Source: Flavobacteriales bacterium (lineage in GTDB: Bacteria > Bacteroidota > Bacteroidia > Flavobacteriales_E > Vicingaceae). From it: 64,000 nucleotides of DNA. This document shows positions 25,389 to 34,853 of this stretch, in pieces. The position numbers were made by a program, and so were the translations under genes. The stretch's first letter is position 1, and every line of letters begins with the position of its first letter. The notes under the pieces were generated by a model. That model did no database searches. It saw nothing but the letters and a program-made list of their open reading frames with translations, and was not told the origin of the DNA. The DNA lies in assembly GCA_015075325.1 (NCBI GenBank), contig JABTUP010000004.1, positions 62,001 through 126,000 on the forward strand, in the 5' to 3' direction.

Positions 25389-26423
25389 CTATTTTATCTC
25401 GTTTATTAATAATTTTAATTCTTCTTTACTCGGTAATACGGTCTTGTATTTACTTGCAAATATTTGTTCGTTATTTTCGGGTAATGTGTATTCTACAACA
25501 GCTTCACTTTTGTTTTGGCAAAGAACAATCCCAATGGTTTTATTTTCGTCATCTAATCTGATTTCTCTGTCGTAGTAATTTACATACATCTGCATTTGTC
25601 CAATATCTTGGTGTTTTAACTCACCAATTTTTAAGTCAATAAGAACAAAACACTTTAGTATTCTGTTATAAAAAACTAAATCAATGCGAAAATGTTTGTC
25701 GTCAAATGAAATTCGCTTTTGTCTTGCTACAAAAGTAAATCCTGTTCCTAATTCAAGTAAAAAGTGTTCAAGTTTATCGATTATTCCTTGCTCTAAATCA
25801 CTTTCAGAATAAGCAGATTTTTCTGGAAGCCCAATAAATTCTAAAATATAAGGGTCTTTAATTGCGTCTTTTGGCTTTTCTAAGATCAATCCATTTTCTG
25901 AAAGCTTTTTAACTTCATCTTTATCTCTGCTTAAAGCAAGCCTAGTATATAATGCTGAATCATATTGTCTATCTAGTTCTCTTACACTCCAATTGTTTTT
26001 TTCAGCTTCTATTTCGTAGAACTTTCTTTCGTTTTCATCATCAATCCGCATTAGTTTTAAATAGTGCGACCAACTCAATTGGAAATTAGCAGATACTGTC
26101 TGTTGAATTACTTTTACAGAATTAGCAGACACTGTCTGTTGTTTTTGATAAACAAGGTAAAAGTTCCTCATTTGCTGAATATTGGTTATTGAAAAACCCT
26201 TTCCAAATTCCTTAGTTAACACTTTTGATAGTTCTTTTAATAGAGATTTTCCATAGTCAGCTCGCTCTTTACCATTTTGTTCTTCTTCAATAATCATTCG
26301 TCCAATCTCAAAATAGGTTTGAACCATTATAAAATTGACATTTCTTACAATTTGCTGTCTAGCAGAATGAAGTAATTCAATAGCTCGACTAATGAAATCT
26401 GAATTTTGAAGTTTATTTGTCAT
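25389..26423 (-). CDS. PDDEXK nuclease-domain protein (YhcG/DUF1016)
   Basis: 344 residues. The N-terminal DUF1016_N domain (residues ~10-175) starts SRAIELLHSARQQIVRNVNF. The C-terminal PD-(D/E)XK domain includes FRIDLVFYNRILKCFVLIDL, where Asp ... Asp-Leu-Lys (DLK) replace the usual D..ExK, and GQMQMYVNYYDREIR. Relatives are linked to R-M loci, mobile regions and replication-associated repair; catalytic activity is inferred. The repeated NS(V/A)-QQTVSAN segments near residues 100-115 look like a small internal duplication. A 51-codon ORF ends one base upstream, suggesting coupling. Confidence 0.9.
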   Translation of the reverse strand: MTNKLQNSDFISRAIELLHSARQQIVRNVNFIMVQTYFEIGRMIIEEEQNGKERADYGKSLLKELSKVLTKEFGKGFSITNIQQMRNFYLVYQKQQTVSANSVKVIQQTVSANFQLSWSHYLKLMRIDDENERKFYEIEAEKNNWSVRELDRQYDSALYTRLALSRDKDEVKKLSENGLILEKPKDAIKDPYILEFIGLPEKSAYSESDLEQGIIDKLEHFLLELGTGFTFVARQKRISFDDKHFRIDLVFYNRILKCFVLIDLKIGELKHQDIGQMQMYVNYYDREIRLDDENKTIGIVLCQNKSEAVVEYTLPENNEQIFASKYKTVLPSKEELKLLINEIK

Positions 26424-26424
26424 T

Positions 26425-26580
26425 TTATAAGTTTTCTTTTTCAGCAGTTTTCCAAAACTGATTTAACTCTACTAATTGAGGTTCTGTGAGATTAACAGTT
26501 CCTTTTCCTCCTTCAAATTTACTAATTTCTTGTTCCAACTTAAATTTACTTTTTGGAGTACCAAGAAAAGAAATAATCAT
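26425..26580 (-). CDS. Possible small ORF or gene remnant upstream of the DUF1016 gene
   Basis: 51 codons from ATG (MIISFLGTPKSKFKLEQEIS ... FWKTAEKENL), ending one base before the DUF1016 ATG. The frame continues open about 27 codons upstream without an ATG (FASQVNLLICLNVQNKDY), so this may be the tail of a once longer gene. No family recognised. Its tight spacing to the next gene is the main support. Confidence 0.4.
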   Translation of the reverse strand: MIISFLGTPKSKFKLEQEISKFEGGKGTVNLTEPQLVELNQFWKTAEKENL

Positions 26581-26693
26581 TTTATAATCTTTGTTTTGAA
26601 CATTTAAGCAGATAAGGAGGTTTACTTGTGATGCAAAATCAAAATCTTTTGTTTTATAATCTTAATAATTCTTTAAGAGCTTTTCTTGCCTTT

Positions 26694-27227
26694 TTATTGG
26701 TTATTAAGTTTTGCATAAATATCTAAACTTATAAATTTTCCATTTTTAATTTCACAGTCTTTCATTGTTCCTTCGTGAATAAAATCGAGTTTTTTCATTG
26801 CGTTTTTGCAGTTTACGTTGTCTGTTTCTACAAAACCTTCAATTCTGTGTAAATCCATGTTTTTAAAACCGTAGTTGCAAATCAACGGCATCACTTCAGT
26901 CATTATTCCTTTGCCCCAAAATGCTGTTAAAAGCCAAAAACCAATTTCTGCTTTTTTATGCTCTTTATTTAAACTATTTAACCCTCCAGCACCGTAAAAA
27001 GTTTTATTGTTTAACGAACAAATTGCCCACCAAATTCCTGTTTTTTCTTTTTCTAAATCGGCAAAAAATTTCATTTGGGCTTTTGTTTCTTCAAGCGTGT
27101 TGTAACTTACGCCGTAATACTTTATGATTTTGGGGTCGGAAAGCCCTTTGTAAACATTCGCTAAGTCGCTATCAACAAATTGTCGCAGCAAAAATCGTTC
27201 TGTTTTTATTGTCGGAAATTCAAGCAT
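26694..27227 (-). CDS. GNAT acetyltransferase, RimJ/RimL-like
   Basis: 177 residues. Family landmarks are MLEFPTIKTERFLLRQFVDS at the start, GFWLLTAFWGKGIMTEVMPL (acetyl-CoA loop strand-helix), HRIEGFVETDNVNCKNAMKK and KLDFIHEGTMKDC. RimJ/L-like enzymes acetylate protein N-termini or small amines, and this branch is often carried as an isolated cassette. It is flanked upstream (on its own strand) by a ~125-bp imperfect hairpin region and a Fic remnant. Confidence 0.9.
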   Translation of the reverse strand: MLEFPTIKTERFLLRQFVDSDLANVYKGLSDPKIIKYYGVSYNTLEETKAQMKFFADLEKEKTGIWWAICSLNNKTFYGAGGLNSLNKEHKKAEIGFWLLTAFWGKGIMTEVMPLICNYGFKNMDLHRIEGFVETDNVNCKNAMKKLDFIHEGTMKDCEIKNGKFISLDIYAKLNNQ

Positions 27228-27241
27228 TTTTATTTTTTATA

Positions 27242-27367
27242 ACGGTGGTGGTATGAAAAGTAACGGATTTTTAAGCACTAACTTTTCGGATTATTACTGG
27301 CTTTTAATTTATAAAACTCATTTTCGATTAAGTGATTTAACCGCTATTTTTTATATACGTTGTTGGC
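27242..27367. repeat. Imperfect ~125-bp foldback between GNAT and Fic remnant
   Basis: On the minus strand one end reads GCCAACAACGTATATAAAAA with TAGCGG just after it, and the other reads CCGTTACTTTTCATACCACC and then ACCGTTAT. GTATATAAAAAATAGCGG and the complement GTATGAAAAGTAACGG nearly match, giving a foldback with AAC and GTT at its tips. It resembles a recombination site of the attC kind in plan but does not fit the RYYYAAC/GTTRRRY consensus exactly. Confidence 0.35.
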
Positions 27368-27368
27368 T

Positions 27369-27515
27369 TTAGTTTTTTGCAAATTCAATTAGTGGTTTAA
27401 CATTTCCATTGTCAGCTTCTTTCAATGCATTTATATACTCTTTTCTAATTTCGTTAGCTTTTACCATATTTGACTGATGCCACGCAAATATATCATTTCC
27501 AAATATAACCAAAAA
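27369..27515 (-). pseudogene. Remnant of a Fic/DOC-family gene (C-terminal end only)
   Basis: Read on the minus strand, an open stretch gives GNDIFAWHQSNM and then KANEIRKEYINALKEADNGN ending PLIEFAKN-stop. This matches the C-terminal end of Fic-domain proteins of the 'mobile mystery protein B' type, where 'R..YI.AL..AD.G....L..F' is conserved. The catalytic HPFxxGNG helix is absent and a stop lies just upstream, so only a fragment remains. It is cut at the end of the metZ-like gene region. Confidence 0.6.
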
Positions 27516-27516
27516 A

Positions 27517-28683
27517 CTACCTCAACGCTTGTTCAATATCGGCAATAATATCGTTGATGTGTTCTAAGCCCACCGAAACCCGAATTAAGCCGGGCAATAT
27601 GCCAGTTTCTAATCGTTCTTGTTCGGTAAGTTTGCTGTGTGTGGTAGAGGCTGGGTGTGTGGCTATGCTTCGGGTGTCGCCCAAGTTTGCCGACATCGAA
27701 ATCATCTGCAATTGGTTTAAAAATTGTCGCCCTTTTTCTAAGCCTCCTTTTACATTAAAACTTACCATTCCGCCACCGGCTTTCATTTGTTTTTTGGCAA
27801 TTTGGTATTGTGGGTGCGATGGCAAAAAGGGGTATTTTACCCATTCCACTTCGGGGTGTTGTTCCAACCATTGGGCAAGTTTTAGGGCATTTTCGGAGTG
27901 TCTGTCCATACGTACCGCAAGGGTTTCTAAACTTTTAGACAATATCCAAGCATTAAATGGCGAAAGTGCTGGTCCCGAATGTCGGGCAAAAGCTTTTATG
28001 TCGGTAATCAATTCTTTTTTTCCTGCAATTAATCCGCCCAACACACGCCCTTGTCCGTCGATGTATTTGGTTGCCGAATGAATAACCAAATGGGCTCCAT
28101 ACTTAATGGGTTGTTGCAAGTATGGGGTTGCAAAACAATTGTCGACCAACAACAACAGTTGGTGTTGTTGTGCAAAATTGCCGAGCCATTCCAAATCTAA
28201 AATGTCAATTCCCGGATTGGTTGGGGTTTCAATAAACAATATTTTGGTGTTGGGTGTTACAGCATTTTTCCAGTTTTGGGTATCGTTGGCATCAACATAG
28301 CTGTGAGTAATGCCCCATTTGGGAAGTAATTTGGTTAGCACCGTGTGTGTAGAACCAAATATTGAGCGGCAAGCCAACACATGGTCGCCTTGTTTTAGCA
28401 AAGCTGCCAAACTGGTAAAAACCGCAGCCATGCCAGTAGCCGTTGCCCAGCCAGCTTCGGCACCTTCGAGCAAACAAATTTTATCAATTAGCTCGGTAGT
28501 ATTGGGGTTTGAGTAGCGACTGTAAATGTTACCTTCTTGCTCGTCGGCAAACAAGGCACGCATTTGCTCGGCATCATCAAAAACAAAGCTGGATGTTAAA
28601 TGTAGTGCGGTAGAATGTTCGTTGTATTGCGAATGTTCGTTTTGTGTTCTTATGGCTTGTGTTTCAAAGTTTTTGAAGTTCAT
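27517..28683 (-). CDS. metZ: O-succinylhomoserine sulfhydrylase-type trans-sulfuration enzyme
   Basis: 388 residues from ATG 28683 (a longer frame to 28701 adds six residues). Cys/Met metabolism PLP fold: SRYSNPNTTELIDKICLLEG, the PLP lysine in VIHSATKYIDGQGRVLGGL, and TRSIATHPASTTHSKLTEQE. It condenses an activated homoserine with sulfide, or acts as a gamma-synthase; MetZ is the closest pattern, and MetB is the alternative. It is the last gene of the sulfur cluster, on the same strand as cysH and metX/metY. Confidence 0.85.
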   Translation of the reverse strand: MNFKNFETQAIRTQNEHSQYNEHSTALHLTSSFVFDDAEQMRALFADEQEGNIYSRYSNPNTTELIDKICLLEGAEAGWATATGMAAVFTSLAALLKQGDHVLACRSIFGSTHTVLTKLLPKWGITHSYVDANDTQNWKNAVTPNTKILFIETPTNPGIDILDLEWLGNFAQQHQLLLLVDNCFATPYLQQPIKYGAHLVIHSATKYIDGQGRVLGGLIAGKKELITDIKAFARHSGPALSPFNAWILSKSLETLAVRMDRHSENALKLAQWLEQHPEVEWVKYPFLPSHPQYQIAKKQMKAGGGMVSFNVKGGLEKGRQFLNQLQMISMSANLGDTRSIATHPASTTHSKLTEQERLETGILPGLIRVSVGLEHINDIIADIEQALR

Positions 28684-28700
28684 CTTATTTTTATAAAACA

Positions 28701-28722
28701 CTTCGACAGGCTCAGTGTGACA
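28701..28722. repeat. Dispersed CTTCGACAGGCTCAGTGTGA element
   Basis: A short sequence frequent between genes in Bacteroidota genomes, here directly upstream of the metZ-like start. TGACGAAG follows at 28733-28740 and can pair with its first bases. Confidence 0.45.
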
Positions 28723-28820
28723 TTGTAGAGCGTGACGAAGAATATGGGTTTAATGTATTTTATAGCTTGTTGTAATTTTTATTTGTTGACTCTCCCTTGC
28801 CTACGCAAAAGCTTGGCTTT

Positions 28821-28842
28821 CCCCTCTCTTGCAAGAGAGGGG
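28821..28842. repeat. 22-bp perfect palindrome after osmC
   Basis: CCCCTCTCTTGCAAGAGAGG plus GG is a perfect palindrome, 16 bp beyond the osmC stop. It lacks a T run; it may end the osmC transcript or stabilise it. It belongs to the same family as 21509-21526 and 38234-38256. Confidence 0.6.
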
Positions 28843-28858
28843 TGGGGGTGAGTTGAAT

Positions 28859-29269
28859 TTATTTTATGTCATAACTTGTTGTAATATTTATTTCGTTGCT
28901 TAGGCTTAAAATTACCGAACAGTATTTGGTAACAGTAAGTTCAATGGCTTTTTCTAATTGGGGAGCCGCTATGTTTCCCCAAACCAAAAAGTGCAAGTGA
29001 ATGCTGTTAAAATTTTTGGCTACATTATCGTTTCGAGTGGCAGAAATTTGTACTTCGTAATCGGTTAAATCTTGTTTTTGTTTTTTTAAAATCATTGCCA
29101 AGTCGATGCTTGCACAACCTCCCAAGCCCATTAACACCAATTCCATAGGTCGAGCACCTTTGCCTTCGCCGCCAATTTCGGTATTAGCATCAATGTTTAC
29201 GGTAATGTTAGCTGGAGTTGTGGCTTCGTAATGAAATGCCTTGTTTTTTCTTTTTAAATGTATTTCCAT
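28859..29269 (-). CDS. OsmC family protein
   Basis: 136 residues, OsmC/Ohr fold. MELVLMGLGGCASIDLAMIL carries the first redox Cys, and AIELTVTKYCSVILSLSN carries the second, matching the two-Cys peroxidase pattern. OsmC-like proteins reduce organic peroxides or handle persulfides. Placement three bases after a thiosulfate permease pair and near cysH suggests a role in sulfur (sulfane or persulfide) handling, an inference from context. It is the last gene of the run 30244-28859. Confidence 0.88.
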   Translation of the reverse strand: MEIHLKRKNKAFHYEATTPANITVNIDANTEIGGEGKGARPMELVLMGLGGCASIDLAMILKKQKQDLTDYEVQISATRNDNVAKNFNSIHLHFLVWGNIAAPQLEKAIELTVTKYCSVILSLSNEINITTSYDIK

Positions 29270-29272
29270 AAG

Positions 29273-29686
29273 TTAATGAGGAAGTTTTTCTTTTACTATT
29301 CCGTAAACCAAAGTGCCTAAAAAAGCTGCTAAAATGGGTATAATAATGATGTAATTTCCAGCTCCTAAATGAACAAACAATGGTGCAGTACAAGCACCAA
29401 CTAAAGCCCATCCTAATCCGAATAAAATGCCGCCAAAAAAATTGGCTTTGGGTAAAAATGGTTTTGGTTTTAAGTCAATCGGTTCGTCTTTAATGGTAGT
29501 TAAATGAACTCCTTTAATAATTAAAACCGAAATAATTCCGGTAACTACCGCCGAACCAATAACGCCAAACAAATGAAACGATTGGAAATGAAACATTTCT
29601 ACAATTCGATACCACGAAATGGCTTCGGATTTAACAAGTACAACACCAAAATAAAACCCCAATAAAATGTATTTTATATTTTTCAT
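29273..29686 (-). CDS. YeeE/YedE-type thiosulfate permease, C-terminal half (DUF6691)
   Basis: 137 residues, about four TM helices. The motif GLGWALVGACTAPLFVHLG contains the conserved Cys of the YeeE/TsuA family, which passes thiosulfate across the inner membrane by transient Cys-thiosulfate contacts. In this layout the permease is split in two genes; this is the second. It is adjacent to the first half (29687) with no gap, so the two are surely co-translated. Confidence 0.88.
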   Translation of the reverse strand: MKNIKYILLGFYFGVVLVKSEAISWYRIVEMFHFQSFHLFGVIGSAVVTGIISVLIIKGVHLTTIKDEPIDLKPKPFLPKANFFGGILFGLGWALVGACTAPLFVHLGAGNYIIIIPILAAFLGTLVYGIVKEKLPH

Positions 29687-30244
29687 TTATAAGATATAAT
29701 TAAGAATTAAAAATGTGCCAACTACTCCTCCAATAAAAAACCCAAATACCGAAACCAAAGAGGCTTTACTAAATAAGCTTAACCCCATTATGGCATGCCC
29801 AGAGGTGCATCCATCGGCATATCGAGAGCCAAATCCAATAAAAAAACCACCCATTAAAAGCAATAATCCGTATTCCGACAAAAGGTTCGACCAATTAAAA
29901 ATGGAAAGCGGAAAAATGCCTTCTACTTCAATTTCTTTTTCAAAAAAATATTGATTTGCATTAGTTGATAGCTCTCCCATTTCAATTTTAGTCAATTGAA
30001 AAAGAACAATACCCGAAAGCATAATGCCAAGAACAAACCAAAGAGTCCATTGTTGTTCTTTAAAATTGTACTTAAAATAGCTTTTGTTCGATAGTTTTAA
30101 AGCAGAACAAACGTATCGAAGCGAAGAAGATACGCCAAACTGTTTGTTGCTGGTTAAAATTAACAACGGAACAGTTAACCCGATTAAAGGCCCTGAATAA
30201 TACCAAGGCATAGGCTTTAAAAAAAAGTCGATTAAAAAATCCAT
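29687..30244 (-). CDS. YeeE/YedE-type thiosulfate permease, N-terminal half
   Basis: 185 residues with four or five TM helices. GSRYADGCTSGHAIMGLSLF holds the conserved DGCTSGH Cys motif, and an earlier segment (WYYSGPLIGLTVPLLILTSN) holds the first helix. Pairing with the downstream 137-residue half gives the full set of conserved cysteines. It lies 32 bp after cysH on the same strand, which links thiosulfate uptake to assimilatory sulfur reduction. Confidence 0.9.
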   Translation of the reverse strand: MDFLIDFFLKPMPWYYSGPLIGLTVPLLILTSNKQFGVSSSLRYVCSALKLSNKSYFKYNFKEQQWTLWFVLGIMLSGIVLFQLTKIEMGELSTNANQYFFEKEIEVEGIFPLSIFNWSNLLSEYGLLLLMGGFFIGFGSRYADGCTSGHAIMGLSLFSKASLVSVFGFFIGGVVGTFLILNYIL

Positions 30245-30276
30245 GTAAATAGGTTGTTTTTAGAAATAGTAAATGT

Positions 30277-31122
30277 TTACAAATGTAATCCACACTCGGT
30301 TTTAGGACTGTTGTTCCAGCGGCCTTCTCGCCCTTCGCCTGGCACTGTGCAATGTTTGCATCCAATAGAAAAATACCCTTTTGCTATTAATGGATGAAAA
30401 GGCAAATCGTTTTTTTTAATGTATGCTTCACGTTCTTCTTTGGTAACATCTAAAAGCGGATAAAATTTTAAAATTCCACCACGGTCTTCAAAAATATCGA
30501 GCGATGAACGGTGATCGCTTTGCCATTTCATTAGCCCCGAAACCCAAACCGTATAGTTTTCTTTAATTATTTCCAACGGTTTTACTTTGTTTATCGAGCA
30601 ACACAAATCGGGGTCTTTTTTCCATGTTTCATCTTTTGTGGTAAAATCGTGTTCCCATTTTTCGGCAGTAACATCTTCTACCTTTAACCCATACAATTGG
30701 GTGAGTTGTTCTTTGTAAGCTAAAGTTTCGTCAAAATGATAACCTGTATTGATAAAATATATTTTTTGCTCGGGATTTATTTTAGAAAACACACGCAACA
30801 AAAATGCTGAAGTAGCAGCAAATGATGAAGTTAGCATAATTTCGTTGGCAGCAAAATCCTTGTATAATTCTTCTATTCTTTCGGTTACCGAAAGGGCACG
30901 GTATTTTTGGTTTAAGGCTTTTATTTCAAGCTCAGTAAATGTTCGTTTAATTTGTTCCAATACAATACTTTTTTTGGTTTCAAAAGGAATCGACGAAATT
31001 GATGTTTTCTTTTTACTTTTTAGCTGATGAAAATCATTCCACTTCGTTTTTTTTGAAAATGTGTTTTCATTTTTTTTGAAGCAACTAAAGTACGCAATAT
31101 TGTTTGTTTTAACTAAATACAT
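30277..31122 (-). CDS. cysH: Phosphoadenylyl/adenylyl-sulfate reductase
   Basis: 281 residues in the longest form. Adenine nucleotide alpha hydrolase fold: TSSFAATSAFLLRVFSKI near residue 98, INTGYHFDETL, the DLCCSINKVKPL Cys pair, SIGCKHCT and the tail ECGLHL. The CC...CxxC set binds a [4Fe-4S] cluster, so APS rather than PAPS is the likely substrate, giving sulfite. The first ~65 residues are Lys/Ser-rich and not seen in the family; a TTG at 30960 (residue 55) is an alternative start that gives a standard length. It overlaps nothing and lies 12 bp after the homoserine dehydrogenase gene. Confidence 0.9.
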   Translation of the reverse strand: MYLVKTNNIAYFSCFKKNENTFSKKTKWNDFHQLKSKKKTSISSIPFETKKSIVLEQIKRTFTELEIKALNQKYRALSVTERIEELYKDFAANEIMLTSSFAATSAFLLRVFSKINPEQKIYFINTGYHFDETLAYKEQLTQLYGLKVEDVTAEKWEHDFTTKDETWKKDPDLCCSINKVKPLEIIKENYTVWVSGLMKWQSDHRSSLDIFEDRGGILKFYPLLDVTKEEREAYIKKNDLPFHPLIAKGYFSIGCKHCTVPGEGREGRWNNSPKTECGLHL

Positions 31123-31134
31123 CGGCTAACTTTT

Positions 31135-32352
31135 TTAAGCATAAACCAATTGTATTTTATGTTTTAACTGTAAAAACAATTTTTGTTTTACATTTTCGCT
31201 TAGTGCAATAACCGAAACTTGGTGTAGGTTTAACAAGTCTTTGGCTTTAATTAAATCGGCAATTTTAATGCTTCCGTAACCTTGAGGACCGTTGAGCAAA
31301 ACAACGTCTTCCAAGTATTTTTCGAGCAGCGTAATTTTGTTGGAATACACCCAAATACTTTCTTTTGTTTCGTATTTCAATCGTTTGCCCGACGGAACAT
31401 GTTGGTAAGTATAAGTTGTTTTTTCTACGTTTTGGTAATCAGAAAAAACGACGTGTCCGGTTGGTAGTTTACCCGCACCTTTGCCTTTGAAAAACTGCGA
31501 ACCAATGTTTTTTGAAACAACTTCAACACCATTAAATTCATTTTTGATGTGAAACAAATCGTCGTTTTCGTCAACAAAAGTGGGCAAAACGCTTAACGTA
31601 AGTTTGTTGTTGTGGCTTTTTGCCGAAGCAACCAATTTTATTTTTAAGTTGTTTGCTTTTGCAAAATTAATGTCGCTGTTTTTAAGGTTATTAATGCCAA
31701 TGTTTAAAGCTTTTTCGGGAGTAATAAACTTGCCAAAAGCATGTGTGGTAAGAATTAACAATTTGTACAACGCATCAAAACCTTCAACATCGGCAGCAGG
31801 ATTAGCCTCTGCAAAACCTGCTTGTTGTGCTTGGTGTAATGCCTCTTGGTAACCAATTCCTTTTTCAAAAACTTGAGTTAAAACGTAGTTTGATGTGCCG
31901 TTTAAAATGCCTCGTATTTCAGTAATTTCATCAAAAGCATAATGCTCGTTAATTATTTTTATTATCGGAATACTTCCAGCAACAGCTCCTTCGTACAAAA
32001 ATTTTCCGCCAAATTGTTGCTCCAATTCTACCAACTCCTCCAAGTGATGGGCAATCATTTTTTTGTTGGAAGAAATTACTTTTTTACCTTGCTCTAATGC
32101 ATTTTTTACGATGTTAAAGGCTTCCTTGTAGTCGCTAATGAGTTCCACAACAGTGTTAATTTGGTTGTTTTGGAAAACATCATTTACATTGGTTGTAAAA
32201 TTTAGGTTGTCTGGAATTCTGCTTTTCGAAGCATTTTTTATAACAATGGTAGCCAATTGTTTATCATTATTGTTTTCTGCCAAATAATGGTAAAACCCCT
32301 GACCAACAGTTCCAAAACCGAATAATGCGGTATGTTTAGTTTGCGTACTCAT
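31135..32352 (-). CDS. hom: Homoserine dehydrogenase
   Basis: 405 residues. N-terminal Rossmann FGFGTVGQGFYHYLAE, catalytic-domain segments VISSNKKMIAHHLEELVELE and YEGAVAGSIPIIKIINEHYA, GILNGTSNYVLTQ, and AGFAEANPAADVEGFDALYK, the homoserine dehydrogenase signature. It reduces aspartate semialdehyde to homoserine, the branch point for Met and Thr. There is no aspartokinase domain. Its start overlaps the end of metX by 17 bp, so the two are translationally coupled in the methionine cluster. Confidence 0.93.
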   Translation of the reverse strand: MSTQTKHTALFGFGTVGQGFYHYLAENNNDKQLATIVIKNASKSRIPDNLNFTTNVNDVFQNNQINTVVELISDYKEAFNIVKNALEQGKKVISSNKKMIAHHLEELVELEQQFGGKFLYEGAVAGSIPIIKIINEHYAFDEITEIRGILNGTSNYVLTQVFEKGIGYQEALHQAQQAGFAEANPAADVEGFDALYKLLILTTHAFGKFITPEKALNIGINNLKNSDINFAKANNLKIKLVASAKSHNNKLTLSVLPTFVDENDDLFHIKNEFNGVEVVSKNIGSQFFKGKGAGKLPTGHVVFSDYQNVEKTTYTYQHVPSGKRLKYETKESIWVYSNKITLLEKYLEDVVLLNGPQGYGSIKIADLIKAKDLLNLHQVSVIALSENVKQKLFLQLKHKIQLVYA

Positions 32353-33385
32353 AAAGTTCTTTTTTTAATTTTTGGTTGATGTAAAAATTTTCAAACAGGG
32401 TTACCAATTGCTGTGTTTCAATTAAAAAACCATCGTGACCGTAAAGAGAATGAAGAATTGAGAATTGAGAATGAGGAATTTTGTTTGCTAACAATTCAGA
32501 TTCAGCAACAGGAAACAATACATCGGAACTGATGCCAACCACTAGTGTTTTTGCTTTTATTTTACTTAAGGCAGCGGTTATTCCGCCTCTGTTTCGCCCC
32601 ACATGATGGCTGTCCATTGCTTTTGATAAATACCAGTACGAAAAAGTATTAAAACGATTTACCAATTTTTCACCTTGGTAATTTTGGTAAGAAGAAGCAT
32701 TAAAATTGTCCGTTTTTTCTTCCAAATCTTCTTGCGAAACCTGATAGGTTTGATAGTTACGATAACTCAACAAAGCAATTGCTCGTGCTGCTTTTAAGCC
32801 TTTCAATCCAGCATCATCGCTGTACGAAAACCACGTTCGGTCGGCTTTTATTGCCAACCGTTGCGTTTCGTTAAAAGCAATTCCCCATGGCGAATGTTGA
32901 GCATTGGTTGCAATTAAAAACAGGTTTTTGATTAAATTGGGTTGTTGTATTGCCCATTCCACCGCTTGTTGTCCTCCCAACGAACCTCCCAACAACGTAT
33001 GAATACGTGTAATTTTGAGGTGTTGACGAAGTAATTCTAACGCTGCAACAATATCTCTGATAGTTATTTCAGGAAAGTTGTGGTAATATTTATTGCCTGT
33101 TTTTGGATTTACCGATAACGGATTGGTTGAACCATAAGGAGAACCCAAAACATTTGCACAAATAATAAAATGTGTTTCAGGATTGTAAAACTTGCCTTTG
33201 CCTACCAAACCATTCCACCACTCTTCGGGGTTGGAGTTGGCTGTGAATGCGTGTGTAATCCAAATTACATTGTTTTTTGCCGCATTTAATTTGCCCAAAG
33301 TGGTATAACCCAATTGGAATTCAGGAAGCGATTTTCCTGATTCCAATTGAAAGGGTTTGTTGTATTTAAAAAATTGTAGGTTCAT
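32336..33385 (-). CDS. metX: Homoserine O-acetyltransferase
   Basis: 349 residues, alpha/beta hydrolase: LGYTTLGKLNAAKNNVIWIT, the nucleophile elbow LLGGSLGGQQAVEWAIQQP (Ser in GGSLGG), VGISSDVLFPVAESE with the Asp, and LYGHDGFLIETQQL with the His. MetX activates homoserine with an acyl group, usually acetyl, for direct sulfhydrylation by MetY. It lies between metY and hom on the minus strand, 110 bp below the metY stop. Confidence 0.93.
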   Translation of the reverse strand: MNLQFFKYNKPFQLESGKSLPEFQLGYTTLGKLNAAKNNVIWITHAFTANSNPEEWWNGLVGKGKFYNPETHFIICANVLGSPYGSTNPLSVNPKTGNKYYHNFPEITIRDIVAALELLRQHLKITRIHTLLGGSLGGQQAVEWAIQQPNLIKNLFLIATNAQHSPWGIAFNETQRLAIKADRTWFSYSDDAGLKGLKAARAIALLSYRNYQTYQVSQEDLEEKTDNFNASSYQNYQGEKLVNRFNTFSYWYLSKAMDSHHVGRNRGGITAALSKIKAKTLVVGISSDVLFPVAESELLANKIPHSQFSILHSLYGHDGFLIETQQLVTLFENFYINQKLKKELYEYAN

Positions 33386-33495
33386 TGCTTCTTACTAATT
33401 AACTAATGCTCTTTTCTATTGATATTTTTTTGGCTACCCAACTAACTGATATACACTCATGGCTAAAGCCCATATAATCGGATAACACGAATTGT

Positions 33496-34851
<1,356 letters not shown>

Positions 34852-34853
34852 TT

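Noticed and set aside
27242-27367. Firm call of an integron attC site
   Set aside because: The tips do not match RYYYAAC/GTTRRRY and no integrase is present; kept only as a foldback of uncertain kind.
27554-28081. 175-residue plus-strand frame opposite the metZ-like gene
   Set aside because: Antisense shadow of a well-supported PLP enzyme; Cys/Ser/Pro-rich composition and no domain.
28821-28842. Classical terminator after osmC
   Set aside because: The palindrome is perfect but lacks a T run on the minus strand, so it is listed as a repeat.
30072-30365. 97-residue minus-strand frame over the YeeE/cysH junction
   Set aside because: Out of frame with two well-supported genes and without family features.
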